Shown here: in pieces, positions 21,327-31,606 of the stretch
Layout of the letters: each line of letters starts with the position of its first letter
Position numbering within the stretch: position 1 is the first letter of the stretch
Assembly: GCA_020310875.1 (NCBI GenBank)
Contig: CM035407.1
Span: 66,409,158-66,473,157, forward strand
Direction: 5' to 3'
DNA from: Ceratopteris richardii
Taxonomy: Eukaryota; Streptophyta; Polypodiopsida; Polypodiales; Pteridaceae
Length of the DNA: 64,000 nucleotides
Made by a program: the position numbers and the translations under genes
Notes under the pieces: model-generated
The model's input: only the letters and a program-made list of their open reading frames with translations
Databases searched by the model: none
Told to the model about the DNA's origin: nothing

Positions 21327-21331
21327 TTGGC
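21327..21331 (+). repeat. Target-site duplication of copia B, right copy
   Basis: TTGGC, matching 14634-14638. Confidence 0.9.
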
Positions 21332-21720
21332 AACACTAATTCCTTGATTTTACATCGTGTAGTCACTGGAAGTGGTTTAACTAACCATTTCTTAATAAAG
21401 AAATCTTGTGGAGGATCTGGCAACTTAGACATTAGTGCCTTGGCTCTAGTTACAAACTTTGGAAACGTTTCACTAGGACCTAGTCTCAAGTTTTCTAACT
21501 CCTCTATGATTATCTCTATAGTGTTCCCCTGTTGGAATTGAGTTTTGAATGCATATTTCATTAAATCCCACGAGGTGAAATGGTTTTCAGCAAACTAGTT
21601 GAACCATTTATCTGCTAGCCCTTCTAATGTGGCAAGAACCTCCTAATGTACTCATGCGGATCTTCCTGACCTAAGCCTTTGAAAGATATCTAGAAAGTAG
21701 AGTTTCCAAATCTATCTGAC
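21332..21720 (-). pseudogene. Gypsy E gag N-terminal half
   Basis: Reading leftwards the frame gives MKYAFKTQFQQGNTIEIIIE, then LENLRLGPSETFPKFVTRAK and DPPQDFFIKKWLVKPLP, a retrotransposon-gag capsid segment. The upstream part (21570-21720) shows broken gag text resembling GLGQEDPHEYIRRF. The frame would run on into the gag half at 14633 if copia B were absent. Confidence 0.75.
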
Positions 21721-22004
21721 CTGCCATGTTCTTTACTGATGATGTTGATGACATTGGATTGGGGGATCTTCTAACAACCTTCCTTCTTGTTTCTTTGCAA
21801 GTGATTCTCAATGTCTGAGACTGGGTTGTGGTCATGAGCTCTTTATAACCCCCTTAGGTTGAGATAATTAATAAGAAGATTTACCTCTTAACCCAATGAA
21901 GTAGTCATGTAGCATTGTCTACTTTGAATAATGGTTCTCCCACACTGCAATATTGCTCCTCCTATGCTCAAGTTTCCTTAGGTCCCATCAGGCATGCCAA
22001 ATTT
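21721..22004 (-). other. Leader and putative primer region of gypsy E
   Basis: Non-coding stretch between the gag start and the LTR. On the - strand TTTGGCATGCCTGATGGGA lies just inside the LTR end and is in the right place for a primer-binding site, but I cannot match it to a tRNA. Confidence 0.4.
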
Positions 22005-22914
22005 TGTTGGGGGATTCTTGTGCAGAAAGGGGTTTGAGTGTTTGTAGGAGAAGGGGGAAAGATAAAAAGAAAGATACAGACACTGGAAGCTTCTGTAGAT
22101 TGATTATAAGGAGAAAAGTACAATGGTGATGTACAATACAATCCAAATGCTCTCTGTGCAAAATCCCAAAGTGTGCACAATCAAGAAAGTGACAAAATAC
22201 CCAAGGTTCTTGTTGCCGCCAACCTTCTTTGCACCAAACCTCCACCTTCTTCAAGCTTTCCCTTGTGCACACCTTGCACTCAAGCTTCCAATAGGGGGAG
22301 GAATGGACACCTTCTATTGATGCATGCACAACTTCAATGGGACCTTGTGACCTTTGGTTGCATGGCTTAGCACTTCTCTTCACCCTTCTAAGTCACTCTC
22401 CTTGCACACCTTGCACTTCACTCTGTGTCGTGCGCACTCTCTCTGAATAATGAATGTCTCCTCTCTCTCTCTCTTGCTCTAGCATATACCATAATAGCTT
22501 TGTCCAACCAAGAATACTCCTTCCTTGGGTGTCGGTTCACATACGCTCCTAATTGCTAGAGTATCTTGGTGCTCACTTTGATGTCCCAAGATTGTCTCCA
22601 AAAGTGGGCAGCCAACGAATCCCTGTTTTGTCCGGTAGTGACTTTAGACTAAAACAAAAATTTTAATTGGGGGGCCATACTTTTACTTTTGCGTACGCTG
22701 CCGCTTCACATACCTTCACATTTTGCCTTTTAATTCTTCAAATGTGCACCTAAGAGAGGGTTCACCTGAACCTTCCAAACACATTCAAAACACTTTGAAC
22801 CTTAGAGAAATTATAGAAATACCTTTGCAACCTGTAACCAACTTTTTGCAATTATACCCTTTGTGACAATTAATTGTGCACTACCTGTGCACCTTGGCAC
22901 CCGAACTTTGAACA
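22005..22914 (-). repeat. Probable 5' LTR of gypsy E, outer border uncertain
   Basis: On the - strand a segment ending GAATCCCCCAACA stops right before the leader of gypsy E. This CAACA ending, its position next to gag and the lack of coding potential suggest a LTR. I find no second copy in this window, since the 3' end of E is lost, so the outer border is a guess. Confidence 0.4.
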
Positions 22915-23020
22915 CTTTGACTTCAACCATGTTGACTTTGACCTTGAACATGTTGACTTTCACCACTTTGAGTTTGATCCTTTGACTTTGATTGTGGTTG
23001 ACTTTGACCAATGTGACTTT
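22915..23020 (+). promoter_or_regulatory. Cluster of seven W-box cores
   Basis: Seven TTGAC cores within ~105 bp, several as GTTGACTTTGACC or TTTGACTTTGA. TTGAC is the core of the W-box bound by plant WRKY factors. The arrangement is a short degenerate tandem repeat, so it may be a simple repeat instead of a selected regulatory block. The short open frames across it in both directions are by-products of the repeat. Confidence 0.4.
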
Positions 23021-23076
23021 TATGGGCTCAACAAAAATCATCAAAAGAAATGCATGACCGAAACCTATGAACGAAG

Positions 23077-23289
23077 GTTTTTTGCCCTGGTGATCTTGTG
23101 TTGTACTTTCATTCTAAGGTGAAGAGGAAAATGGGCAAGTTAAAATTGCGGTGGATCGGTCCATTGCAGATTCATGAGCTTTGTGGACCATGTTCCTTCC
23201 GATTGTCCATATTGCGGGCGAACTATTACCAACTGTTATTAATGGGTCTAAAATGCGGCCCTATCAGACTTTTGGAGGGTAAATTATAG
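23077..23289 (+). pseudogene. Gypsy integrase C-terminal fragment
   Basis: A 70-codon stretch reading FCPGDLVLYFHSKVKRKMGK, KLRWIGPLQIHELCG, then GLKCGPIRLLEGKL. This matches the C-terminal part of plant gypsy integrases (GDLVL...K...GKL...W.GPY/F...G...LK.Y). Nothing upstream of it is recognisable as the rest of integrase, so it is an isolated fragment; its parent element is unknown. Confidence 0.75.
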
Positions 23290-23292
23290 TTC

Positions 23293-23297
<5 letters not shown>

Positions 23298-23335
<38 letters not shown>

Positions 23336-23349
23336 TTATTTATTTATTA
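23298..23349. repeat. (TA)n and (TTTA)n microsatellite
   Basis: About 17 TA repeats followed by four to five TTTA repeats. Confidence 0.95.
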
Positions 23350-24309
23350 TAGAAATAAGATGGATTTTTGGCAAATAAAGAATGCATGATGGTGCAATAA
23401 TTGACCATAATCAGCAGAGTAACTACTATGCATGAAAATCGTACATGTAATCAACAATGGCGGCAGACATCACATTTCGAATCTGATAGCACAATTCTTA
23501 TTTTGAGAGCCATAATAAGTGCAGAATCACTAGCGTTAAGATACCATTTAGGGTAATAATGATGCAGACCTGGTGCTCTCAACACAAAAGTGTAGGCCAT
23601 AAAGGGCTGAGGACTATGCCGAATCTGGCTTATTTGGCTAAGTGGCGAGCAGAGCAAATAGAGGGAGCAGAGCAAACAGAGCGACCAGAGCAAGTAGAGC
23701 AACAATATACTACAAAGGTTAGCAAACAACGCAATAGTGTGGATATGGAAGTCACATTCTCCGATTGGCATTTGCTAGACATACCAAAGAAGTTATCACA
23801 AGAACAGAAGGATTGCAAACGACTATTGAAGTGCGCATTGTTGGATTGGAGGAGTATTCATCCCCATCCATAGATGAAAGATATCGCCAAAGAGATAGCC
23901 CGACAGATAAATGGTAATGACATCAATATCCAAGATCTAAGCTGTGGGTAGGGCAGGATACCTTTTAGCTTTCACCAACTTTAATCATAGAAAGATTTCA
24001 TGTAGCTAGCATAGGAATAATAGCGAGTACCAAGCCTGTGGATGCAGTAGAAATCTACGGGTTACTAAGCAAACCCTGCTCCAATGAATATCAGTTTGCA
24101 CAACTTCTGGATCACAATCCACTTAAACTGGGATTGCTTTTAACAACAATGATTATAAACCTACATGCAAAGCATTAAGGAATGTCCTAGTAGCTATTTG
24201 CCTTGATGAAGGAATCGACTAAAATGCAGGTAAGTTGGGCCAAAATTATTTTCTAGAAATTGAAGAAGGAGGTGCGAAGGCTCGTCAGGAGGTCGGCTAC
24301 GAAATATGT
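23350..24309. other. Unassigned DNA
   Basis: An open frame at 23559-23873 contains a short repeat (GAEQTERPEQVEQQ) from a GAGCAGAGC-type repeat near 23645-23700, and no known domain. Nothing else is recognised. It lies between the gypsy integrase fragment and the truncated end of copia C. Confidence 0.4.
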
Positions 24310-25130
24310 GAGCTTACCTAAGTCACTGATTTTGAACTCCTCTTGCATGTGTCTCTTGATCCTTTGAATGCCATTTAGATCATCACTTGTCACAATAATA
24401 TCATCTACATATACACATAGATAGATAACCTCATCTGATCCCTTTTGATGAATAGAGAAGGATCTCTGTTGCTAGGTTTGAACCCTTGATCTTGAAGAGA
24501 TGTAACCAAACTATAATTCCAAGCTCTAGGAGCTTGTTTCAATCCATACAATGCTTTCTTAAGTCTGCAAACATAAGATGGATGATTAGGGTTTTCAAAA
24601 TCAGGTGGTTGTGACATGTATAACTCTTCACTTATCCAACCATTTAAGAATGCATTTTTCAAATCAAGTTGGAGGAGTCTCCAATTCCTTGCAGCAGCTA
24701 CACTTATCAATGTTCTGATTGTAGTCATCTTTGCAACTGGTGTAAATGTTTCCTCATAGTCTATACCATGAGTTTGTGAGCATCCTTTGGCAACTAATCT
24801 TGCCTTGTACCTGTAAACTGATCCATTTGAATTTCTTTTAACTTTATACACCCATCTGCAACCAATTACCTTTTGATTCGATGACATTGGAACCAAATCC
24901 CAAGTGTCCATCTCCTTCAATGCATCTATTTCTTCTTTCATGGCCTTTTCCCAATTAGGGTTTCCCTTTGCCTCTTCATAGGTTGAGGGTTCCTCTGAAA
25001 TAGAGTCTTTTGCAAAGTAGATTGAATGCTTCATAAAAAATCTAGAATCATATCCATACCTTTTTGGCTGTTTCTTCTCTCTTGCTGATCTTCTAGGTGC
25101 TTGTTTGGAGCATTCTCCAACCTCTTGCAT
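24310..25130 (-). pseudogene. Copia C reverse transcriptase
   Basis: Reads KGNPNWEKAMKEEIDALKEM, VIGCRWVYKVKRNSNGSVYR, THGIDYEETFTPVAKMTTIR, LQLDLKNAFLNGWISEELYM and RLKKALYGLKQAPRAWNYS. The catalytic YVDDIIVTSDDLNG is present near 24390 but in a shifted frame (frameshift near 24435). The sequence stops making sense after FKISDLGKLTYF, near 24315. All visible catalytic residues are kept. Confidence 0.9.
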
Positions 25131-25160
25131 CTTTGCTTTTCCTCTTGACTTCCATAGTTT

Positions 25161-26365
25161 TTAATCCTTTTCTCTTTCATCTTGGTCATCGTCTGTATTA
25201 CTTCTTGGATCCTGGACCTCTGTATCATGCTTGCTTCCTAATTGATGAGAATCAAAATCAAGATCATATGGTAGAGTTACCTTTTGCTTGTCTTCATCAT
25301 ACCAAGACTTGTGTTCTTCAAACACAACATCCCTACTTGTAGTGAATTGCTTGGTTGAAGGATTATAGAACTTATAACCCATTTGAGTTGAATCGTATCC
25401 AATAAACACTACCTTTGTTACCCTTTCATCTAGCTTACCTCTTATTTGAAATGATACATGAACATAAGCTAAACAACCAAAAACCTTGCAATGTCCAAGA
25501 CTAGGTTTTCTTCCATGCCATGCTTCATAAGGAGTCATACCTTGAAGTGATTTGGATGGTAGTCTATTGACAAGGTACACAACAGTAGAAATAGCCTCTG
25601 CCCATAGATAATGTGGCAACTTCTTCTCTTCAAGCATCTCCTCTCTGAAATTCCATTTAGTTGAGGAGAGTACATGGTAGTCACTTCCCTTTTGATACCT
25701 TTGTCCTACAAGAACTCATCAAACTCTTTGGAGAAGTATTCTCCCCCTCCATCAGATTTGAGCTTCTTGAGTGATCTACCCGTATGATTCTCCACATGTG
25801 CAAGATACTTTTTGAAGCAATCAAACACTTCATTCTTACTATTGATAAAATATAGAATAGTCCATCTACTATATTGGTCATCAATAAATGAGACATAATA
25901 CCTTGATCCTGCCAATGAAGGTTCTTGACTTGGTCCCCATACATTTGTATGTACTAACTCCAATAAGTTGTTGTGGGTGTAGCCTTTGTGGTTGAATGGT
26001 TGTCTTTGTGCCTTCCCAATCTGACATGCATCACACCTATTGATCATGTGTTGCTTTGATATGTTTGGCAATCCTAGAACACTTTGATCCCTGCATATAT
26101 CCTTCAAGGTTCTTTCATTCACATGAACAAGTCTCTTATGCCACACTTCAGGATCACTTAGGGTTTGAGACCCAAAGTTGAATAGAGCTATGTTCCTGGT
26201 TTCTCCTACTTCAAAAGTAAAGAGCTTACCATGCTTCTGACCTCTGTCTATCTTCTTGAAGCCTTGACATGGATCTTCCACAAAGGCTCCATGTTGGATG
26301 AACTTAACTTGCAATCCTTTTTCAACTATTTGGCTTATACTTATTAGGTTTTTAGTGATAGTGGG
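25161..26365 (-). pseudogene. Copia C pre-integrase (C-terminal part) and integrase
   Basis: From right to left: TKNLISISQIVEKGLQVKFI, the zinc-binding region VWHKRLVHVNERTLKDIC and CDACQIGKAQRQPF, the integrase core (VHTNVWGPSQEPSLAGSRYY, FIDDQYSRW, KSDGGGEYFS), and after a break near 25680 the tail LPHYLWAEAISTVVYLVNRL, GHCKVFGCLAYVHV. The first catalytic Asp of the core is Asn here (NVWG where most copia integrases have DVWG). Confidence 0.9.
26361..26365 (+). repeat. Putative target-site duplication of element D, left
   Basis: GTGGG before the 5' LTR; GTGGT follows the right end at 30420-30424 (four of five match). Confidence 0.6.
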
Positions 26366-26554
26366 TGTTGGGGATGTAAGGGTCATGTGACATTACTCTC
26401 ATATTCATATATATACATCATATATAGAGCATTGCCTCAAGAGAGATCATTATGTGGGTTTCAAGGCTCCCACGCATATGTGTGTGTCTCTCCTCTCTTC
26501 TCTCTCCCTCCATCTCCTCCTTCCTCCTCTTGTTCTACACACTAAAGCCCTTCA
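26366..26554 (+). repeat. 5' LTR of element D
   Basis: 189 bp, TGTTGGGGATGTAAGGG at the start, CCCTTCA at the end. It contains ATATATACATCATATATAGA (TATA candidate) and a CT-rich second half. Confidence 0.9.
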
Positions 26555-26555
26555 T

Positions 26556-26567
26556 TGGTATCAAAGC
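26556..26567 (+). other. Element D primer-binding site
   Basis: TGGTATCAAAGC, one mismatch from the initiator-Met tRNA type, one base after the LTR. Confidence 0.85.
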
Positions 26568-28247
26568 ATGTTGAAGGCTTGTGTGAAAGAAGCTTCAATG
26601 GAAGCTTAGGTCAGAAGGGGTAGAAGTGTAGGTCGACATCTCTCAATAGATGTTTAGTATTTCGGTCATAACTTGAGCTAGGAAGGTCGGATTGATGCGT
26701 TTTAAAATTCTGTAACAGAGAGAGCTACAACTTCTCAAAAGAGCGCAGAACTTGATTCGGAGTTTTAGACTGCCGAAAATTCAAAACGCAGACTATTTTA
26801 TAAGACTAATCTACATTCACTATGACAGCAAGTAAGTTCTTGGAACATAACTTGAGTTTTACAGGTCTGATTCATACGATTCAACTTGTTATGCGTAGTC
26901 TGGAGCCTATTTGTAGAAGATTACAAGTCCAGATTTTGAGTTTAAGGTCGCCAAAATTGCAAAATACAAAGCAGCAATGTTGCAGGTGAAGGTGAAATTG
27001 ATAGCTGATAATTGTTTTGTGCATATCTTGAGCTATGCACCTCCGATTGAGGTGTTCTTTATCTCGTTACGTAGCCAAGAATCAAATATTGAAGTTTGCT
27101 GAAGAGTAAAAGTTCAGATTCAGAGGTTATTGCCTTTGAAATAGCAAAACACAGAGCAGCATATTTTTGTCATAAGAACCCTAATTGCTCTTGGAGGTTG
27201 AATTTTCTTTGAAACTTTTTCGAGAGATTCAGAGCTTCAAAGCATTGTACATGTATGATCACTATGGTAGCTCCTCCATATGAGAGTAGAGCATGATCTT
27301 GTCACGTGTTTGGCATGTAAGATGACATTGTGGTATACTCTTTTTTTAGGTTTATGTCATCATGAGTTCAATCATGGATGTATAGTGGCATTGTGGTCTA
27401 TATCTTGCTTATGCCACTTGGTTATGGATTTAGTTATTGGTTGCATATAATTCTGTGAGAGTGGATTGTGGATCTTGGTTGGTACTTGTATCTTTGTTTT
27501 CTTTATAGGTACATCATCTAGATTGGAGCCTCAATTGCATACTTGTTTGTCACCTTGATTTGATATTCTATTAGCAAATGTTCATTGCTTTGATGTTGTG
27601 GATGGTGATTCCCACATGGTTATTTTGGTTCTAGAGTCCATTTTACAGAGGAGATGCTGTTGAAATTTCATCGGCTTTTATGCTAGAAAGGAGCTCTAGT
27701 GGATCTTGAAGCTTGTGTGATAGCTTTGGATCATTGTTTATCTCCATTCATTTGGACTTGGTGAGGTTATTTGTGATAGCTTGGACCATCTTGAAAGATT
27801 CATTCTTGAGTGGAAGATACATCATCATTGTATTGGTAATGGGCATGTATTGCTATCAGTTTTTGGCATATGTACTTGCCATTATCTTTGGTTGGATCAG
27901 TGACAGGTGGTGATAGATTACTCATTGTTCTTTTGTTATTGGTTATCTTGTTTGATTGCTCAGTTTACAAGGGATACTCTATCGAATTTTTCCCAGGATT
28001 CTTTCACATCTATTTGGTCATTTTGGAGACTTGGTGAGTAGGCTTATGCTCATAGTTTTATGTGCATGCTAGATGCATGGTTATGTGATAGGTGGTTCAC
28101 GGTTATGTGATAGGTGGTTCACATGGTTCCTTCTCCATCGGTGCATTTGTGATGTGAGTTATGCATATGGATATGTAGGCGTGATCCTATTGAGGATAAA
28201 GTATTGTTTCTAGTCTCTTGTTACATTGCTAGTCTTAGATTGACAGA
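26568..28247 (+). other. Leader of element D, no gene
   Basis: About 1.7 kb without a protein-like frame, G/T-rich in the second half. It repeats phrases such as CTTGAGCTAGGAAGGTC, CTTGAGTTTTACAGGTC and CTTGAGCTATGCACCTCC at 26660-27060, each followed by GATT and AGAG-type text, a diverged ~190-bp repeat. Confidence 0.5.
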
Positions 28248-29996
28248 ATGGTGTCTTCTCGGTTTGATGGCACTGACTTTCCGAGATGGAAAGCTCAGAT
28301 GTGGCATACATTGGTTCCTGCAAGGTTACACATGTATGTGCATAGAGAGGCACAGAGGCCTCGTGACATGCCCGACCATGTATGGATGGATATGGATGCA
28401 TTGGCCAGTTCCACTATCCGATTATAGCTTGTGGATTCTATATATGAGTCTGTGATGTATGAGGAGACATGTAGTGCATTATGGCAGAGACTACATGATA
28501 TGTATGCGAGTCCATCAACTCATGTGAGATGTAGATCACATCGACGACTTCGATGTTGGCACTGTGGTCGTGAAGGCCATATTCGATGACGTTGCTTCAG
28601 GCGGATACGACGACGACGTCAGAGACATGCATGTGATGTAGATCAGGTAGTGATTTCAAGAGAGTCTATGGCAGTTGATTATGCCAGTGATGGTGATATC
28701 ACTTTCTTCTATGGTTCATCTCAGGATTCCTCTTGTTCATTGGATATCACACATATGGCTTGGTTGCTTGATGCATTAGCCAGTTTTCATGTTACTCCAC
28801 ATCGTGAGTGGTTTTATTGATTCTCAAGTGAGAGTCGTGGATGTGTGCAGTTGCCTGATGATACGACATATGACATTGAGGGTGCAGGAGATGTATGCCT
28901 TATGCTACCTAATGGAGCATCACTTATACTCAAACGTGTATGTTATGTTCCTTCATTCCCTATGAGCTTAATTTCAGTTAGCTAGTTACATGAGAGCAGA
29001 TGTTATGCATTCCTTGGTGAGCATCATTTTCAGTTGTAGTTGGGACAACTTATGCTTGTCAGAGGTGCTAGGATTAGGCACAAGTATCCACTGCAGGTAC
29101 TTCATGTGAGAGACAGTCTCATCTTAGTGGGAGTTCACCCTTATGTGCAGTGCGAGACTCGTCATGTCTCATTTTGTCTACTTATAGATAGGTCTATGGA
29201 CATTCATGATGCACATGTATGGCAGGATTCAGATGCTCAGATGGATGCACATGTAGAGCATGTTTTGGATGCTCATGATGCTTATATAGAGCATGGTTTG
29301 ATTGATCATGTGGATGCTCTTACAGAGCACACTTTGGATGATCAGTTGGATGCTAAAAAGCATGATGTGGATGCTCATGTAGAGCATTATGATGATACTC
29401 AGTTAGAGTGTGATCATCATTTTGACCTTGATGTTGATGTTGTGCAGTTAGCTCATGTGGAGCATGATCATACACTTGGTGTGGTAGAGCAGGATAGCTC
29501 TTATGATACATAGTGTATGGTACAATATATTAGCTCTCATGATGCACAACTAGATACATCCTTGGTTGCAAGCATGGCTGATTTGGATGCTGAGGAGTCA
29601 GCAGTTATGCAGTCATTCTTGGATTTGCTCTTACCAGATGTTGACACAGATATGTCAGGACATGTTGGTCTTGATGATGGTGCTTTGGATGCCTTGGATA
29701 CAGGCATGGCTGATATACTTAGGTTAGCAAAGATAGCACATGTTTTTTCAACATTCGGGAGTCGGACGTACGAGGTGTTATGCTCGAGACCAGACATTGA
29801 AGTTGTTATTGGAGCATTTTCACTTGGAGTTGTTAATCGTTCGATGATTGACATAGGCATAGAGTGAGTGGGAGCTTTGCAGGAACTTCATCAGTTCTTG
29901 CATCAATCAGATGTGAGCTCGACTCTTATCGATATGATTCTAGAGCAGTTTGAGGTGCATGGATACACCTTGTTCGAGGCGGTTGGTGTAGGCTGA
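28248..29996 (+). pseudogene. Element D gag-protease fused to Asp/His-rich ORF
   Basis: One frame of 583 codons, crossed by stops but no frameshift. Gag begins MVSSRFDGTDFPRWKAQMW. A zinc knuckle CWHCGREGHIR-stop-RC lies at 28554-28595. A protease-like WLLDALASFHVTP sits where DSGAS would be expected, so the active site is altered. GAG-pre-integrase-like text follows (RVCYVPSFPMSLISV, GQLMLVRGARIRHKYPLQ). Then, in place of integrase and reverse transcriptase, there is an Asp/His-rich repeat at 29199-29510 (DAHVEHVLDAHDAYIEHG, VDAHVEHYDD) and an acidic tail (VMQSFLDLLLPDVDTDMSGH, ALDALDTGMADILRL). I do not recognise this C-terminal part. Confidence 0.7.
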
Positions 29997-30093
29997 TCTG
30001 GTATGGGTAGAGATCCGAACTCTTCATGTACATTATTGTATAGTCCTACATCAATCTTTGTATATGTTACCACTTACAATCACATTGACCCTT

Positions 30094-30104
30094 AAGTGGG
30101 AGAT
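30094..30104 (+). other. Element D polypurine tract
   Basis: AAGTGGGAGAT directly before the 3' LTR. Confidence 0.7.
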
Positions 30105-30281
30105 TGTTGGGGATGTAAGGGTCATGTGACCTTACTCCCATATTCATATATATACATCATATATAGAGCATTGCCTCAAGATAGATCATTATGTGGATTT
30201 CGAGGCTCCCACGCATATGTGCGCATCTCTCCTCTCTTCTCTCTCCCTCCATCTCCTCCTTCCTCCTCTTGTTCTGCACAC
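30105..30281 (+). repeat. 3' LTR of element D
   Basis: Matches the 5' LTR over ~177 bp with a few substitutions; its last ~12 bp are replaced at the junction with the inverted copy. Confidence 0.9.
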
Positions 30282-30283
30282 CA

Positions 30284-30419
30284 GGGAGAGAGAAGAGACG
30301 CACGGACATGCGTGGGAGCCTCGAAATCCACATAATGATCTCTCTTGAGGCAATGCTCTATATATGATGTATATATATGAATATGGGAGTAAGGTCACAT
30401 GACCCTTACATCCCCAATA
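30284..30419 (-). repeat. Inverted partial LTR of element D
   Basis: Reverse complement of the first ~135 bp of the adjacent LTR, nearly identical. With the LTR at 30105-30281 it forms an inverted repeat with ~135-bp arms around a loop of roughly 45 bp. A read-through transcript would fold into a long hairpin. Confidence 0.9.
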
Positions 30420-30661
30420 GTGGTTACATAAAGAACCTTACTTAGAATGTTTGTCCTACTGTTGGAAGCTTTGACATTACTAATCTTCTCCACATTGTGC
30501 TTCATATCATCCCCTGTTTGCACTTCATGTCTATGCTTTGGACTTTCCAAGTCAGATAGAAGAGCAATGTTGCCTACAACATGATTTGAACATCCTGAAT
30601 CTATGTAGAACAAATGATGATCTTCTTTACCTTCTTTGTGGCTTAAATTCATAAAAAGCAA
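30420..30661 (-). pseudogene. Copia C protease and start of pre-integrase
   Basis: Reads KEGKEDHHLFYIDSGCSNHV, keeping the DSG active site of copia aspartic proteases, then VQTGDDMKHNVEKISNVKAS and NILSKVLYVTT. It is cut by the insertion of element D; the rest resumes at 26360. Confidence 0.85.
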
Positions 30662-31490
30662 TGAGTCTTCATGTGGTTGATCTTCTGAATAATTATTGTA
30701 GTCCCTTCTATTATAGCCTCTATTATTATTGTTGAACTTGTGTCCACCTCTGCCTCTATTGCTTCCATATCCACCTCTTCCATTTCCTTTCTAGGTCTTC
30801 CCATTGAACCAACAATTCTGAGTGGTGTGGTTGGTCTTATCGCAGATGGCACAAGGTTGAACATTCTGACCTTTGGCTTTGTCATGCTTTGGTCCTTTCT
30901 TCTTCCCTTTCCACTTGCTCTTGCTTGCGAAGTTGGCTTGGGAAGTCTCCTCTTCATCTTCTTCCTTCTTCTTGACTTTCAACACTAGTTGAATTACCAT
31001 GATAGGAGTTACCTTCCTTTATGCTATTGTTGGCCTCTTGATTGAAGATTGGTCCAAGAAAGATGCTGAAGTCTGGAGTTTGAACATCCATAATGAGATC
31101 ATAAGCCATCGTGAAGGATTTCCATTGCTTATCACTTCGAATACCGTTGAGAATTCGCCTCATGATATCATCTCTCCAATGGATGCTAATTGATCCGCAA
31201 CCTCCTTGACCTTGGTAACAAAATTTGTGATGGTTTGTTTAAGTGTCTTCTTCATTTGGTTGAACTCGTTCCAAAGATGATTCTTTCTTGCTTTGGTACT
31301 AGCAGAAAAGAAAGTCTCTAGGGCATCCCAAGTCTCTTGAGATGTCTTGCATCCTCTAATATGTGGTAATAGAAAGTTATAGATAGAGTTTAGAATGTAC
31401 GACCTTGCTTGAGCATCCCTTGCGCACCAAAGTGTGAGCTTATCTGTCTCCTCTTGTGTAGGTCCTCCTTTGGATCTTGGAATAGGCATA
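30662..31490 (-). pseudogene. Copia C gag
   Basis: Gag core: EETDKLTLWCARDAQARSYI, SQETWDALETFFSASTKARK, NEFNQMKKTLKQTITNFVTK. Then MRRILNGIRSDKQWKSFTMA and a complete zinc knuckle CAICDKTNHTTQNC (C-X2-C-X4-H-X4-C) near 30830-30870, after the basic SKWKGKKKGPKHDKAKGQN. Several frame changes break it. Confidence 0.85.
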
Positions 31491-31593
31491 GCTTCATCAC
31501 CTGCTAGAATTCCATAAAGATTTCCACCTTACAAATATGCACTTGATCAAGCTTCTCGATCATTGAGGGAAAGTCGTCACCCATCTTGATCTA

Positions 31594-31605
31594 GCTCCAA
31601 TACCA
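31594..31605 (-). other. Copia C primer-binding site
   Basis: On the - strand TGGTATTGGAGC, two mismatches from the initiator-Met tRNA type, one base from the LTR. Confidence 0.75.
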
Positions 31606-31606
31606 C

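Larger units (their letters stand above)
26366..30419 (+). mobile_element. Element D: non-autonomous copia-like element with inverted LTR end
   Basis: About 4.05 kb. It has a 5' LTR (26366-26554), primer-binding site (26556-26567), a ~1.7-kb leader, one long decayed frame (28248-29996), a polypurine tract, a 3' LTR (30105-~30281) and then an inverted partial LTR (30284-30419). The outer ends are therefore inverted repeats of each other (TGTTGGGGATG... and ...CATCCCCAATA) bounded by a near-perfect 5-bp duplication. No integrase, reverse transcriptase or RNase H is present, so mobility would have depended on another element. Confidence 0.8.

Noticed and set aside
22811..23122. Overlapping ORFs on both strands with Val-Lys and Asp-Phe repeats
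   Set aside because: Both are translations of the TTGACTTTGACC-type repeat and show no domain.
30096..30398. Small ORFs on both strands at the end of element D
   Set aside because: They are mirror images of each other created by the inverted LTR.
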